64,000 nt of DNA, taken from Planctomycetota bacterium. GTDB taxonomy: Bacteria > Planctomycetota > UBA11346. Location of the stretch: the NCBI GenBank assembly GCA_016745075.1, contig JADGDD010000001.1, positions 187,125 through 251,124 of the forward strand, written 5' to 3'. Within the stretch, counting starts at the first letter, position 1. Every line of letters begins with the position of its first letter. The notes under the pieces are model-generated. The model searched no databases. It had not been told where the DNA came from and was given only the letters and a program-made list of their open reading frames with translations. The position numbers and the translations under genes are program-made. Shown in pieces: positions 1-9,249 of this stretch.

Positions 1-394
1 AACTGACTTGGGTGCCGTTGTCTTGTAGTTGAGTAATGGCGCTCCGCAGTTCATCTACATTGCGATCAAGGTTAAGGCCACCCTCGGTTGTCAGTTCTTC
101 ACGATTCTCGGGAACAAGACAGACTTGTTGTGGGCGCAGGTCAAGAGCCGTTTCCAATACCTCGTCATCTTCATGTAGGGCCATTTCAAGATTAAGAGTA
201 CCAGCAACGGTTTGGCTGAGGAGTACAACATCTCTATATTGAATGTGCCGTCTATCACCACGTAAATGTACGGTAATGCCATCAGCACCACCCAATTCGG
301 CTAGTACAGCCGCTTGCACTGGGTCTGGTTCCACCGTTTGGCGGGCTTGTCTGACGGTGGCGACGTGATCAATGTTAACTCCGAGTCGTATCAT
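1..394 (-). CDS. pdxJ: Pyridoxine 5'-phosphate synthase PdxJ (N-terminal part)
   Basis: This cytosolic enzyme condenses 1-deoxyxylulose 5-phosphate with 3-amino-1-hydroxyacetone 1-phosphate to give pyridoxine 5'-phosphate in vitamin B6 synthesis. The reading frame begins [18 protein letters not shown], the conserved PdxJ opening, followed by EPDPVQAA and [13 protein letters not shown], which carry the active-site His and Arg residues of the TIM barrel. About 131 residues are visible; the C-terminal half lies outside the window. The start is the ATG at 392-394. The gene diverges from the bioF-like gene across about 145 bases. The product uses B6 chemistry, and the neighbour across the divergent promoter is PLP-dependent, but the pairing may be chance. 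Confidence 0.95.
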   Translation of the reverse strand, partial: MIRLGVNIDHVATVRQARQTVEPDPVQAAVLAELGGADGITVHLRGDRRHIQYRDVVLLSQTVAGTLNLEMALHEDDEVLETALDLRPQQVCLVPENREELTTEGGLNLDRNVDELRSAITQLQDNGTQVS

Positions 395-539
395 GCGTTG
401 GATGTTCGTTAAACTTTAAGATGAGGCAAGCTAGGAAAATGACCAATGCTGTAGTCTGAGCATACCCGCTTACTTGTGCACTAAGAGAGAGTTGTCACTA
501 TCTTCGTTCAAGAATAGAAGAAGCGATGGAGATGGACTG

Positions 540-1742
540 GTGCTAGACCGTTTGTGTGCAGATTTGCGTGATGAGTGTGAAATGCTTCAAGAATCTGGAG
601 CTTTGCGTCAGCGGCCAGTTATCGATTCTCCTAATGGTCGTGTGGTCATTGTTGGTGGTGGCTATGGTAAACGCACCAAATTACATAATTGGGCAAGTAA
701 TGATTATTTAGCGGCAACGAGCTCGATTCGTGTAAAAAACGCCGCTCGTCGGGCTTTACGGCAATATGGAACTGGTGCAGGTTCAGCCCGATTACTTTCT
801 GGTGGCTTACGTTGTCATAAGCGGCTAGAAGAACGGCTTACCCATTGGCTTCAGCCAGATATTGAACACCACTATGATACGGTGATTGGGCCAACCGGAT
901 TTCAAACAAACATGGCCGTGCTGGTCAGTTTAGCTGATCATAAAAATGATGTCATTATACTCGACCGTCTTTGTCATGCATCCATGTATGATGGCGCTCG
1001 TTTGGCTGCTGGATCACTGACCCGTTTTCGTCACAACGATAGTGAAGATTTACGTACGCAATTAGCACGTGCATCAACAGCACGGCGAAAGATTGTTTGT
1101 ATAGAAAGTATCTATTCCATGGATGGGGATGAGGCTGATCTTCAGCAGCTAAGAGCCGTCTGTGATGAAATGGGAGCTATTCTACTTGTTGATGAGGCAC
1201 ATGCCCTTGGTGTTTTAGGCCCAGCAGGGCGCGGCTTATGTGCTGAACAATCTATTCGTCCAGACTTGATTATGGGGACTTGTTCCAAAAGCCTTGGAGC
1301 GCAGGGTGGTTTTGCCTGTGGTCGTTCAGAAATTATAGAGTGGATTGTGAATCGAGGCCGTTCGCTTATTTATTCTACCGCATTAAGTCCCGCTTCTTGT
1401 GGTGCTGCCATTGAAGTGCTTAACCTGTTGCGTGATAGACCTGATATGGGAAGGCCTTTAGCCGCTTCATCTGTTCGTATACGTACCGCTTTAAGAGAGC
1501 AGGGTTGGTCTGTGCCAGAAGGGCGATCTCCTATTATTCCTGTAGTGGTTGGCGATCAGCAGCGTGCCGTTGCTCTATCTGCGGCTCTCCGTGAACGAGG
1601 ACATTTTGCCCCTGCAATTAGGCCGCCAACAGTTCCTCCTCGTGAATGCCGTTTACGTATAAGTCTTACTTTGGCCCATACAGAGTCTGATATTCAGCGT
1701 TTTTTACGAATAATGGCAGACCTTTATGGTAAAAAACCATAA
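540..1742 (+). CDS. bioF: 8-amino-7-oxononanoate synthase-like PLP enzyme (alpha-oxoamine synthase)
   Basis: This is a fold-type I PLP enzyme of the alpha-oxoamine synthase family. BioF condenses pimeloyl-ACP/CoA with alanine in biotin synthesis; relatives make aminolevulinate, 2-amino-3-ketobutyrate or sphinganine, so the substrate is not certain. Visible motifs are NWASNDYLA, GTGAGSARLLSGG, the PLP-ring stack at LCHASMYDGAR, the cofactor-binding DEAHALG, and the Schiff-base lysine in GTCSKSLGAQGG. I prefer the GTG at 540 because GGAG at 528-531 lies 8 bases upstream and the resulting 400 residues match the family length. A TTG at 474 would add 22 residues and has no ribosome site. No other bio genes are in the window, so the biotin assignment rests on family resemblance alone. 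Confidence 0.85.
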   Translation: MLDRLCADLRDECEMLQESGALRQRPVIDSPNGRVVIVGGGYGKRTKLHNWASNDYLAATSSIRVKNAARRALRQYGTGAGSARLLSGGLRCHKRLEERLTHWLQPDIEHHYDTVIGPTGFQTNMAVLVSLADHKNDVIILDRLCHASMYDGARLAAGSLTRFRHNDSEDLRTQLARASTARRKIVCIESIYSMDGDEADLQQLRAVCDEMGAILLVDEAHALGVLGPAGRGLCAEQSIRPDLIMGTCSKSLGAQGGFACGRSEIIEWIVNRGRSLIYSTALSPASCGAAIEVLNLLRDRPDMGRPLAASSVRIRTALREQGWSVPEGRSPIIPVVVGDQQRAVALSAALRERGHFAPAIRPPTVPPRECRLRISLTLAHTESDIQRFLRIMADLYGKKP

Positions 1743-1783
1743 AATATCTCCATATATTGTATCAATCGTTTCTTTTGTCTCTA

Positions 1784-1789
1784 TATAAT
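1784..1789 (+). promoter_or_regulatory. Probable -10 element of the protein kinase gene
   Basis: There is an exact TATAAT between the bioF-like stop codon and the kinase gene, 50 bases before the preferred ATG. The best -35 candidate (TTGTAT at 1757-1762) is 21 bases away, longer than ideal, so the assignment rests mainly on the perfect -10. Confidence 0.4.
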
Positions 1790-1838
1790 CCCCGTTTCTT
1801 TTCGTTTGCAAAATACGTTACAGGTGCATCATACAGCT

Positions 1839-3518
1839 ATGCGCGTATCAGCTAGTACACACGCCCTGTTGGCGAACGGTGAAGAGGTTTTGATTGGTGG
1901 AGTGCCGTATACCGTGGAGGCATTTATTGGCTCTGGTGGCACAGCGACGGTCTTTCGAGTATGTAGTCCAACTGGGACTCGATTTGCTCTCAAGATGGCA
2001 GCTTTGGCTGATACGAAACAAGAATCGTTAAAGCGCGAAGCTGATATTCTTGAGCGTTTAACGGGTATAGAAAATGTACCGCGTTACATTTGGGCGAGCC
2101 AATTGGATGTTGGTTATGGGATGCTCATGGAGTTGGTCCCTAGTCGTGATTTACAAAAAGTTTGCGATAATAACAACAATCTTGGCGACTTATTTCCGGA
2201 CTTTTATGTCGCAACTATGTTGCATTCTGTTGCAACAACGCTCAAGGCCTGTGAAGATAAAAATGTGTTCCATGGTGATGTATCGCCGTCGCAGATTGTT
2301 GTACAAGACGGTCGTTTTAACTTGTTAGATTGGGGTTCAGCGAATCAGCCAACTGTTAGTGCAAAATGTTTATACATGGCACCTGAAGACATTTTGCGTT
2401 TTTACGCGGGTCAATTGGCAAGGAAAAATAAAGATGTCAGTGAAGAACTTCAGCGGGCAACAGTGCGTACGCGAGACGGTTTCGCTGCTGATATTTATAT
2501 GCTGGGGTGTAGTGCTGCTATGCTTTACTGCCCAGCAACGAGAATTCATTTTTACGTGAACATGATGAAACGCATGCGCCAGCGTGAGTTACCACCGTCG
2601 CAGATTCAAGGCAAAGTGTTAATGCATCGAGCGAAGCAGATTTTGGATGGTAAGGAAGATTATCATGATGCCATTCAATCTATGACTTCTAAAGTCATGA
2701 ACAAAAAGTTACTCAAACTTATTGCGGATATGATGTCATCAGACCCAGCTCAACGGCCGAGCCTCTTATCTATTATTCAGCAGACAGAAAAGTTGGCGGT
2801 AGCACCTGAAGTGATAGCGCAATATACAACGGTTATTCGGTATTCTGAAAAATGTGCAGATGGAACTATTACTGATGAAGAGTATAGGCAGTTTGAAAAA
2901 GACTTTCCAGGTGCGGGTGATTTAAAAGGCCGGATTCCTGCGAAGCAATTTTCAGAGCTTTTCCAGTTGTCTAAAAAGCCAGTTGATAAAGGTTTAGAGT
3001 CAAAAACATGGAATGCACTGCGTAACCCGTTTTTTACCGCTATAGACAATACTGTGTTAACGAAAACGTTATCTGATTTTTTCTATGCTCGTGAGGAAGT
3101 AAAAATTAATAAACGGATAGATAAAGAGATTGTAACTATTCGTCCAAAGATAACCAAATTACAACAAGCCTACAAAGAAAAAAAACGTTCGTTGGAGCAG
3201 ACATATATTCAACGAGAAGCAGCAATAAAAAATTCAGTTAAATCACATTCCCGTAGGCAGGAATCTATTCGTGCTGAAAAACAAAAATTACAATCTGCTT
3301 TAAGCCATCTTTCTGCGGCCTGCAAAAAAAAGCATACTGGTTATGAACAAGCGATAGAAGCATTGCAAGACCAACGAGAAGCAGCGCTTGACCGTTGGGA
3401 AGCGGAACTGGAAAAACACCAAGGTGATAAGCTTTACATTTATAGCTTGCTGGAAGAACACGGATACATTTCTTGTGCGTCAGATTTATTAAAACTGTTC
3501 CGTCGAGTGTGGCAGTAA
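1839..3518 (+). CDS. Serine/threonine protein kinase with C-terminal coiled coil
   Basis: This is a Hanks-type protein kinase. With numbering from the longer TTG start at 1806, the glycine loop is GSGGTATVF at 42-50, the ATP lysine is in ALKMA at 61-65, the catalytic loop is HGDVSPSQ at 156-163, the metal site is DWG at 175-177 and the APE motif is at 192-194. The catalytic loop has Gly for the usual Arg before Asp (non-RD) and the DFG motif is DWG. After the kinase domain come about 150 residues of mixed sequence, then a highly charged Lys/Glu/Gln-rich coiled coil (about residues 440-545). There is no transmembrane segment, so it is probably cytosolic. The ATG at 1839 is preferred over TTG 1806; neither has a strong ribosome site. 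A zinc-ribbon gene follows 18 bases downstream and may be co-transcribed. Confidence 0.85.
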   Translation: MRVSASTHALLANGEEVLIGGVPYTVEAFIGSGGTATVFRVCSPTGTRFALKMAALADTKQESLKREADILERLTGIENVPRYIWASQLDVGYGMLMELVPSRDLQKVCDNNNNLGDLFPDFYVATMLHSVATTLKACEDKNVFHGDVSPSQIVVQDGRFNLLDWGSANQPTVSAKCLYMAPEDILRFYAGQLARKNKDVSEELQRATVRTRDGFAADIYMLGCSAAMLYCPATRIHFYVNMMKRMRQRELPPSQIQGKVLMHRAKQILDGKEDYHDAIQSMTSKVMNKKLLKLIADMMSSDPAQRPSLLSIIQQTEKLAVAPEVIAQYTTVIRYSEKCADGTITDEEYRQFEKDFPGAGDLKGRIPAKQFSELFQLSKKPVDKGLESKTWNALRNPFFTAIDNTVLTKTLSDFFYAREEVKINKRIDKEIVTIRPKITKLQQAYKEKKRSLEQTYIQREAAIKNSVKSHSRRQESIRAEKQKLQSALSHLSAACKKKHTGYEQAIEALQDQREAALDRWEAELEKHQGDKLYIYSLLEEHGYISCASDLLKLFRRVWQ

Positions 3519-3536
3519 AGTTGCGCGAGTATTGAA

Positions 3537-3728
3537 GTGAAGACAATCATTGAAAAGATGGTTTCAGGCTTGGCTCCTATTAATTGTGGTCAATGTCACG
3601 CCCAAGTTTCTTATCAAAGGATTGATTCAAATATTGATGGGTATGATTGTTATCGTTGTTCTCAATGCGGGCATTTAATATACCATATTCAGCAGGTATC
3701 TGCGAAACTGCTACGAAAAAAACAATAA
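3537..3728 (+). CDS. Small zinc-ribbon protein
   Basis: This 63-residue protein has two CxxC knuckles, CGQC near residue 18 and CYRCSQCGH near residues 41-49, which is the pattern of a treble-clef or zinc-ribbon fold. The tail is basic. It starts with GTG at 3537; an in-frame ATG at 3558 would remove seven residues. It lies 18 bases after the kinase gene on the same strand. No enzyme motif is seen. Regulatory or structural nucleic-acid or protein binding is possible, but the function is unknown. Confidence 0.6.
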   Translation: MKTIIEKMVSGLAPINCGQCHAQVSYQRIDSNIDGYDCYRCSQCGHLIYHIQQVSAKLLRKKQ

Positions 3729-3732
3729 TTGA

Positions 3733-3749
3733 ACGGAGAGTTACTCCGT
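3733..3749. terminator. Hairpin between convergent genes
   Basis: ACGGAG and CTCCGT form a 6-bp stem with a 5-base loop, covering the end of the phosphate transporter gene. Read on the minus strand it is followed by a T-rich stretch (3718-3730), so it could terminate that gene. The stem is short. Confidence 0.35.
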
Positions 3750-5441
3750 GACGGCAGGAAAAGAATCAGACATGCCGGTATCACCTCGCTCAATATCATT
3801 AACGGTACGCGCAATGCGTTTGGCATAGGAATAGATGCGGCGTAAATTATCAATGATATCTGTTTCTAGGGCATAGGTTTGTAAACGATCAGGTTCGTTG
3901 GCCAAAAGCCTGTTTGCTTGGTGGGTGTTTGCTTGATGGGCAGCTTTACGGATTTTCCGTTTGAGCTGAACGACTTCCATAGCGGAGAGGGTGTCGCGGT
4001 TAACCAGTGCGTTGATTGAGGTATCAAGAGCTTCGGCGATAATGTTATGGAATTTTGCTAAGACTTCAGTTGTCGTGGCGCTGATGGTAATGTTTTTCTC
4101 AATGCGGCCAAGGCCGATGCTGACAAGGTTTTTGTCAATAATATCACCAATGGCCTCAAGATTGTTAATCGCAGACAGGAAGTTGAAGACCTGTTGAGAG
4201 TCCTCATCAGAGAGTTCTTGTTGGCTAATGTCACCAAGGTATTTTACGAGGTGCCGATAGAGCATGTCTATTTCATCATCAATATCTCGGATCTTCTCAA
4301 GATCTGTTTCTGATCCATTAATGATGGCTGGAAGAATATTTTCCATCATCTTATTAATACGTTTGCCTACGCGTTTAATTTCGTTTCGTGCAACTTCTAG
4401 GGCTAATGGTGGGGTGCTAATAAGTTGTGGGTCAAGATAACGTGGTTGTAAATCAGTAGATTCTGTGGAATTCGGTAACAGTTTGGTAATAAGATAAGCG
4501 AGTGGGCTGGAAAACCATACAAGTACCAGCGTGTTTAATATATTGAAAACCATGTGAACATTGGCGACCTGTAAGGGGATTTCAGCAGCCATGCGCTCTC
4601 GTCCTTCCAGCTCTGGATGTGTGGGAGAAATAGTAGATGCAATCTCGGTAAGAGTTGGGATGAACCATATCCAGACAGCAACACCAATACATTTTATGCT
4701 GGTGTGGGCAATGGCAGCTCGAACGGCTTCACGTGGTTTGCCAATGGATGCTAACAGTGCTGTTATGCAGGTGCCAATATTTGCGCCAAGTACTAAGCCG
4801 ATACTCGATTCTAGGCTGATTAAACCCTGGCTAGCAAGAGTGACAAAAACAATAATCGATGCGGAAGATGATTGTACTAAGGCGGTGAAAATAGCACCGA
4901 GTGTGATACCCAGAATTGGCGAAGCGAGCCCTTCCATAATGGCATGAAAAGGTTCATAGGTGCGTAGTGGACTCATAGCACTGCTCATCAGGTTCATGCC
5001 AAGGAAAATCAAGCCAAGGCCAAGAACCAAGTTCCCTATGGTTTGGATCTTTTTAGCACCCAAAAATTGTAGGGTGTATCCAATAAAAACAATGATAAAT
5101 GCGGATTTGGTTACTTTGATAGTTGCAAGATAGGGGGTAATGGTGGTGCCGATGTTGGCTCCCATAATGACCCCAATGGCCTGTGACAGGTCCATTAAGC
5201 CAGCCGAGATAAAACCAATAACCAATACAGTGGTTACAGACGAACTTTGTATTACGGCAGTGGTAATTGCACCGGTGGTCAGCCCAAGCAGACGATTGTT
5301 AGTGAGCCTACCAAGCAATACTTTTAACTTCTGTCCAGCTAATGCTTTAAGGGCATCTGCCATTTGGTCGAGACCAAAGAGGAAAATAGCCAGGCCACCA
5401 AGCAGTTTCGTGACCAATTCAAACCAGTTCATGTCGTCCAT
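3741..5441 (-). CDS. Na/Pi cotransporter family protein with PhoU-like C-terminal domain
   Basis: This is an inner-membrane, sodium-driven phosphate transporter of the NptA/PNaS type. The two inverted family repeats are clear: QSSSVTT with GANIGTT in the first and QSSSAS with GANIGTC in the second. The N-terminal 310 residues are mostly hydrophobic helices. The last 210 residues are charged and helical, resembling the PhoU-like domain of bacterial family members, which may sense phosphate or energy state. A TTG at 5456 would add five residues; the ATG at 5439-5441 is preferred. No Shine-Dalgarno sequence is present. A TGGACG / TATCGT pair with 17-base spacing ends five bases before this ATG, so a leaderless message is possible. 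It diverges from the amidotransferase gene. Confidence 0.9.
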   Translation of the reverse strand: MDDMNWFELVTKLLGGLAIFLFGLDQMADALKALAGQKLKVLLGRLTNNRLLGLTTGAITTAVIQSSSVTTVLVIGFISAGLMDLSQAIGVIMGANIGTTITPYLATIKVTKSAFIIVFIGYTLQFLGAKKIQTIGNLVLGLGLIFLGMNLMSSAMSPLRTYEPFHAIMEGLASPILGITLGAIFTALVQSSSASIIVFVTLASQGLISLESSIGLVLGANIGTCITALLASIGKPREAVRAAIAHTSIKCIGVAVWIWFIPTLTEIASTISPTHPELEGRERMAAEIPLQVANVHMVFNILNTLVLVWFSSPLAYLITKLLPNSTESTDLQPRYLDPQLISTPPLALEVARNEIKRVGKRINKMMENILPAIINGSETDLEKIRDIDDEIDMLYRHLVKYLGDISQQELSDEDSQQVFNFLSAINNLEAIGDIIDKNLVSIGLGRIEKNITISATTTEVLAKFHNIIAEALDTSINALVNRDTLSAMEVVQLKRKIRKAAHQANTHQANRLLANEPDRLQTYALETDIIDNLRRIYSYAKRIARTVNDIERGDTGMSDSFPAVTE

Positions 5442-5589
5442 CGAAGACGATAGCAAGCTGAAGTGTTCTCGTCCAGTTGCAATTTGTTTGTATCACTTTG
5501 TTTACGTACTTTTATCACAAAAAAGTGCTGGAGATGAACGATCAGTTGCCTTGTCATGATCTGGGTTAGTATCTCGCAACAGAGTACTT

Positions 5590-6183
5590 ATGATTACCGT
5601 TATTGACAACTATGACAGCTTCACCTTCAACCTCGTCCAGTACCTCTGGGAGCTTGGTGCAGAAGTGCAGGTGTACCGTAATGATGAAAAAAGTGTGCCT
5701 GAGGTGCTTGCTGAGTCTCCCGAGCGCATCCTCATTTCTCCCGGCCCATGTACACCAACTGAGGCCGGTATCTCCGTAGACTTGATCAAGGCGGTGGCTG
5801 AACGCGGTGTACCGTTAATGGGTGTGTGTCTTGGTCATCAAAGCATTGGTCAAGCCTTTGGTGGTGCGGTTGAGCGGGCGGAAGTACTTATGCATGGCAA
5901 GACCAGTTTGGTAGAACACAACAATACTGGTTTGTTTGCTGGCTTACCAAGCCCATTTACAGCAACGCGTTACCATAGTCTTGTTGTGAACGAATCTCTG
6001 CCTGATTGTTTAGAAACAACTGCATGGACGGTTCCTGATGAAGCCAGCTCTCATGGCGGGCGTGTCCTAATGGGTATTCAACATAAAACACTACCAATAG
6101 CAGGTGTACAGTTTCATCCTGAAAGCTTTTTAACTGAACATGGGCATGATTTGCTCCGTAATTTTTTGGAGATGTCCGCATGA
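5590..6183 (+). CDS. pabA: Anthranilate / aminodeoxychorismate synthase glutamine amidotransferase
   Basis: This class I glutamine amidotransferase releases ammonia from glutamine for the chorismate-using partner subunit in tryptophan or folate synthesis (TrpG/PabA). Motifs are [12 protein letters not shown] at the N-terminus, the oxyanion loop ISPGPCTP, the nucleophile elbow GVCLGHQ with Cys80, and the catalytic HPE at 176-178. The length of 197 residues is normal. No trpE or pabB gene is nearby, so the choice between the two pathways is open and it may serve both. It is the first gene of a long operon, and its TGA overlaps the scpB ATG by four bases. Confidence 0.92.
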   Translation: MITVIDNYDSFTFNLVQYLWELGAEVQVYRNDEKSVPEVLAESPERILISPGPCTPTEAGISVDLIKAVAERGVPLMGVCLGHQSIGQAFGGAVERAEVLMHGKTSLVEHNNTGLFAGLPSPFTATRYHSLVVNESLPDCLETTAWTVPDEASSHGGRVLMGIQHKTLPIAGVQFHPESFLTEHGHDLLRNFLEMSA

Positions 6184-6944
6184 GTGGGGCAAGTATAACA
6201 TTCGCAGCAGTTATTGCAGCCAGCAGTGATGCAGTAATCGTGGCTGGGCTCGATGGTGAGCTCGAATCAGCTACAGTTGGCATTCGTAAAACAGGGCTTG
6301 GCCCGCAGCTTGCAGACCAAGAGCCTATCTTAGAAGAGTTATCCAGAGATGATCTCTTACAGTCCATAGACCAGACAATGGAAGCGGGCGATGAAGAGAT
6401 TGCCCCAGATGTTATGGATATGGACCCCATTGAACTCCGTGGGGTGGTAGAGGCTTTATTGTTAGTTTCTACGAAGGTATTAAAGCTCGAGCAAATTTGT
6501 GCCTGTTTGCCAGGAATAGATGCGGCTTATCTAGATGGATTCTTGCGTGGGCTGTCTGCTCGTTTTACCCATGAGCAACGTGGTTGGGACTTACGTGAAA
6601 TTGGTGGCGGTTGGCAATTACTTACGCGCGTAGACTTTCATCCGTGGGTACGCCGTCTTGGTCGCAGAGAGATTCCAACGAAATTGACTCGCAGTGCTAT
6701 GGAAACACTGGCAATTGTTGCATACAAACAACCCGTTATTCGCGGTGATATTGAAGATGTTCGCGGAGTGCAATGCGGTCCGATGTTACGTCAGTTAATG
6801 GACATGAAATTAGTACAGGTGCTTGGTCGTGACGAAGAAACGCTGGGGCATCCATTACTCTATGGTACTACAGATATTTTTCTCGACCGTTTTGGCCTTG
6901 CAAGTCCTGATGATTTACCACGTAGTCATGAGTTTGGGGCTTAG
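6180..6944 (+). CDS. scpB: Segregation and condensation protein B (ScpB)
   Basis: ScpB dimers with ScpA and SMC form the condensin that organises and segregates the chromosome. The core winged-helix domains run from about residue 85: [16 protein letters not shown], then GWQLLTR, then the hallmark [22 protein letters not shown], ending in [13 protein letters not shown]. The first 80 residues are an acidic extension that most ScpB proteins lack; a later start is possible, but the ATGA overlap with the upstream amidotransferase supports the annotated one. scpA is not in this window; it commonly lies next to scpB in other bacteria. Confidence 0.92.
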   Translation: MSGASITFAAVIAASSDAVIVAGLDGELESATVGIRKTGLGPQLADQEPILEELSRDDLLQSIDQTMEAGDEEIAPDVMDMDPIELRGVVEALLLVSTKVLKLEQICACLPGIDAAYLDGFLRGLSARFTHEQRGWDLREIGGGWQLLTRVDFHPWVRRLGRREIPTKLTRSAMETLAIVAYKQPVIRGDIEDVRGVQCGPMLRQLMDMKLVQVLGRDEETLGHPLLYGTTDIFLDRFGLASPDDLPRSHEFGA

Positions 6945-6975
6945 GATGAGGTTAAGAGTTGGAGGGTAGGGTCCA

Positions 6976-9249
6976 GTGACCAAATTGGGCTACATTGTAT
7001 CTCTGTTACTATTTTGCTCGCTACTTATCTATGTTGCGTTCCCTGAAGGTTCGGACGGTTCTGAGAAGTGGCGCATTTTTAATAAGCAACATAAAGATTT
7101 TGAAGCATCGGTTGGTGACCGTTCGTGGTTGCTAGCAGATGGTCAATTAAGCGTTCAAACAGCAGACGGTTGGAGTTTTGACCGTGGAATGAACAACGGT
7201 GCGATTAACGAATTTTGGAAATTTGTTATAAGAGTTCTTAACAATGACATTACCGAAGCGGGCATTCGTGAAAATATTTCTGCTGCTGATATTGCTGCTT
7301 ATGGTATAGACGGAAAACATTTTTTACGTGCAGGTTCTCGTGGAATAGAGCCACAAGAAATGCACTGGGGTTCACAGCAAGGCGTTGGATATTTATGGTG
7401 GCGTAATGAACAACGCTTGTTGGTTTGTCCTGTTGGCGTGGTGCGTTTGCTCACAGAAAAATTACAACGTTTAGACAGTCGCCATTTCATGAAAGAAAAG
7501 ATACGATATTCAGAGCTGGTTTGTCGTTATCCAGATGGTGACCCTATTTATCTCTCTTATAACGATAGTGTGTGGGGGCATATTGGCCCTATAGAACGAC
7601 CACCATGTAATGGGCGTGTTGATGATCTGACCAGTATTCTGTCTGGGATGCAGGTTCATGATTTAGATGCAGTGGTAGGCCCATTATCATGGCCAATTGC
7701 CACCATTTCATTTTTAAAACATGAGGCAGGGCAAGCTGCTGAGACGGTTGAAGAGATAACCGTTTACCGTTCCGAGACCAGTGGCTGGTTGAGTAATACA
7801 AGTGGTTTAGCCCAGCATGTTGATTTAAGAAGTGTTGATGAAGTGCTTGCGCGTATTGACGCACTTGCAGGCGATGCGTTAATCTCCATTCCTGATACGT
7901 TAAATGGTAGTCCTATTGGCCGCATTCATATTCAGCGGAAAATTCAACAAAAAAATGGTGCCGAGACTGAGTCCTTCCATTTATATAAAACAGGAATTGA
8001 TGATGAGTTGGTTGGCGGAAGCCGCTGGGAATTAGATTGGCAACAAGGTCGGACTCGCGCACGTGCAGATAGCTCTGAATTTATTCGTCAGGGTTTGCGT
8101 GCGATTCGTGTTGAATCATCTCAGCGTCGCACAGGCCCGTGGAGAGAACCAGACAATACGCTTTTAAGTATTGAATTAGACGGTGATGAAATGGATAATC
8201 GTGTTCATGTTGCTTTTACCGATGATAATAAAATGATAACTGATGATTGGGAGGGGGTTATTGTTGCACATAATAATGATATTAAAGAGATGGATGCCTC
8301 TCTCTGTTTAGATCCAGATATTTTACCTGTTCATCATGAACGGTTGATAAAAATGCAACGTATACGTTATCCTCACGTGACCGAAAGCGGTGTAACAGAT
8401 GGTCGTGTGTATGTGCGTGAAGAAGGCCGTCCGTGGCGGCAAGTGTACCCTGATGCGGCAAGTGTTCAGCCATTTGCGGTAGAACAAGTTGTACACGCTT
8501 TGGTCAGCACACGGGTACAAAGCGTCCGTTTTGCTACCGATGCAGATAAAGCAATTCTTGTAAACCCACATTATGGTATTGATGTGCGTATTGCCCCACT
8601 TGGCCGTGTAGAAGGCGAAGACGTTTTCTCCATTGAGCAAACGTTTCAACGTGACTGGGGTGTTGTGTTAGCACCGGAAGGTGATGGGTGGCGAGCCGTT
8701 GACCGAGATGGAGATATCGCATTCTTTCTTACTGCGGCACAAAAAGAACAATGGTTTGGTTCTGTACATGAGGCGATTGTGTTGCCCTTGGTGCCATCAC
8801 AAGTGTTGGGTGTAGAATTTTATACTGCGGATGAAGAGTTTAGTCTGAGCGTAGAGGGCGAAGAATGGAGTCTCAATGATGCGAATTCTTCACAGCCAGC
8901 CGTAAAAAGTGTTGTTCGCCGTTTTATTCGTTTGCTTAGTGAACTACGCTATCTTGAACAGGTAGATGTTTTACAAGTGCTTACAAAAGATGAGGTGGAG
9001 CAGCGTCTTATTATTCATCTACCGATGATTGATGGTGAAGAACGTTTATTACATGCAAAAATAGGCATGAAAAATAACAACCATATAGTGACCGTGCAAA
9101 ATAGTCGGTCAGATGGAAAAGGCAGCTTATTGGCAGCTTGTCGGATTGCTGAAACAGACTGGCACGCATTAATTCGTGGTTCTGTTTCATTCTTGCCTGT
9201 GCAAACGAATGTTGTGGAAGAGGTGCCTGCGGTGAGTGTATCAGAATGA
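6976..9249 (+). CDS. DUF4340-like envelope protein
   Basis: This 757-residue protein has one N-terminal hydrophobic anchor (about residues 4-22) followed by a long soluble, probably periplasmic region. Segments such as SAADIAAYGIDG, preceded by a Trp-rich strand pattern, resemble DUF4340 proteins, which often neighbour ABC exporters. Similar strand-rich blocks recur across the length, which suggests repeated domains, but I cannot delimit them. The GTG start at 6976 has a strong GGAGGGT 8 bases upstream. The gene sits between scpB and rsmA and overlaps rsmA by four bases, so it is co-transcribed with housekeeping genes. No catalytic motif is recognised and the function is unknown. Confidence 0.6.
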   Translation: MTKLGYIVSLLLFCSLLIYVAFPEGSDGSEKWRIFNKQHKDFEASVGDRSWLLADGQLSVQTADGWSFDRGMNNGAINEFWKFVIRVLNNDITEAGIRENISAADIAAYGIDGKHFLRAGSRGIEPQEMHWGSQQGVGYLWWRNEQRLLVCPVGVVRLLTEKLQRLDSRHFMKEKIRYSELVCRYPDGDPIYLSYNDSVWGHIGPIERPPCNGRVDDLTSILSGMQVHDLDAVVGPLSWPIATISFLKHEAGQAAETVEEITVYRSETSGWLSNTSGLAQHVDLRSVDEVLARIDALAGDALISIPDTLNGSPIGRIHIQRKIQQKNGAETESFHLYKTGIDDELVGGSRWELDWQQGRTRARADSSEFIRQGLRAIRVESSQRRTGPWREPDNTLLSIELDGDEMDNRVHVAFTDDNKMITDDWEGVIVAHNNDIKEMDASLCLDPDILPVHHERLIKMQRIRYPHVTESGVTDGRVYVREEGRPWRQVYPDAASVQPFAVEQVVHALVSTRVQSVRFATDADKAILVNPHYGIDVRIAPLGRVEGEDVFSIEQTFQRDWGVVLAPEGDGWRAVDRDGDIAFFLTAAQKEQWFGSVHEAIVLPLVPSQVLGVEFYTADEEFSLSVEGEEWSLNDANSSQPAVKSVVRRFIRLLSELRYLEQVDVLQVLTKDEVEQRLIIHLPMIDGEERLLHAKIGMKNNNHIVTVQNSRSDGKGSLLAACRIAETDWHALIRGSVSFLPVQTNVVEEVPAVSVSE

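Noticed and set aside
5140..5559. Plus-strand open frame of 139 codons
   Set aside because: It lies opposite the Na/Pi transporter gene and reads like an antisense translation, with no ribosome site or family motif.
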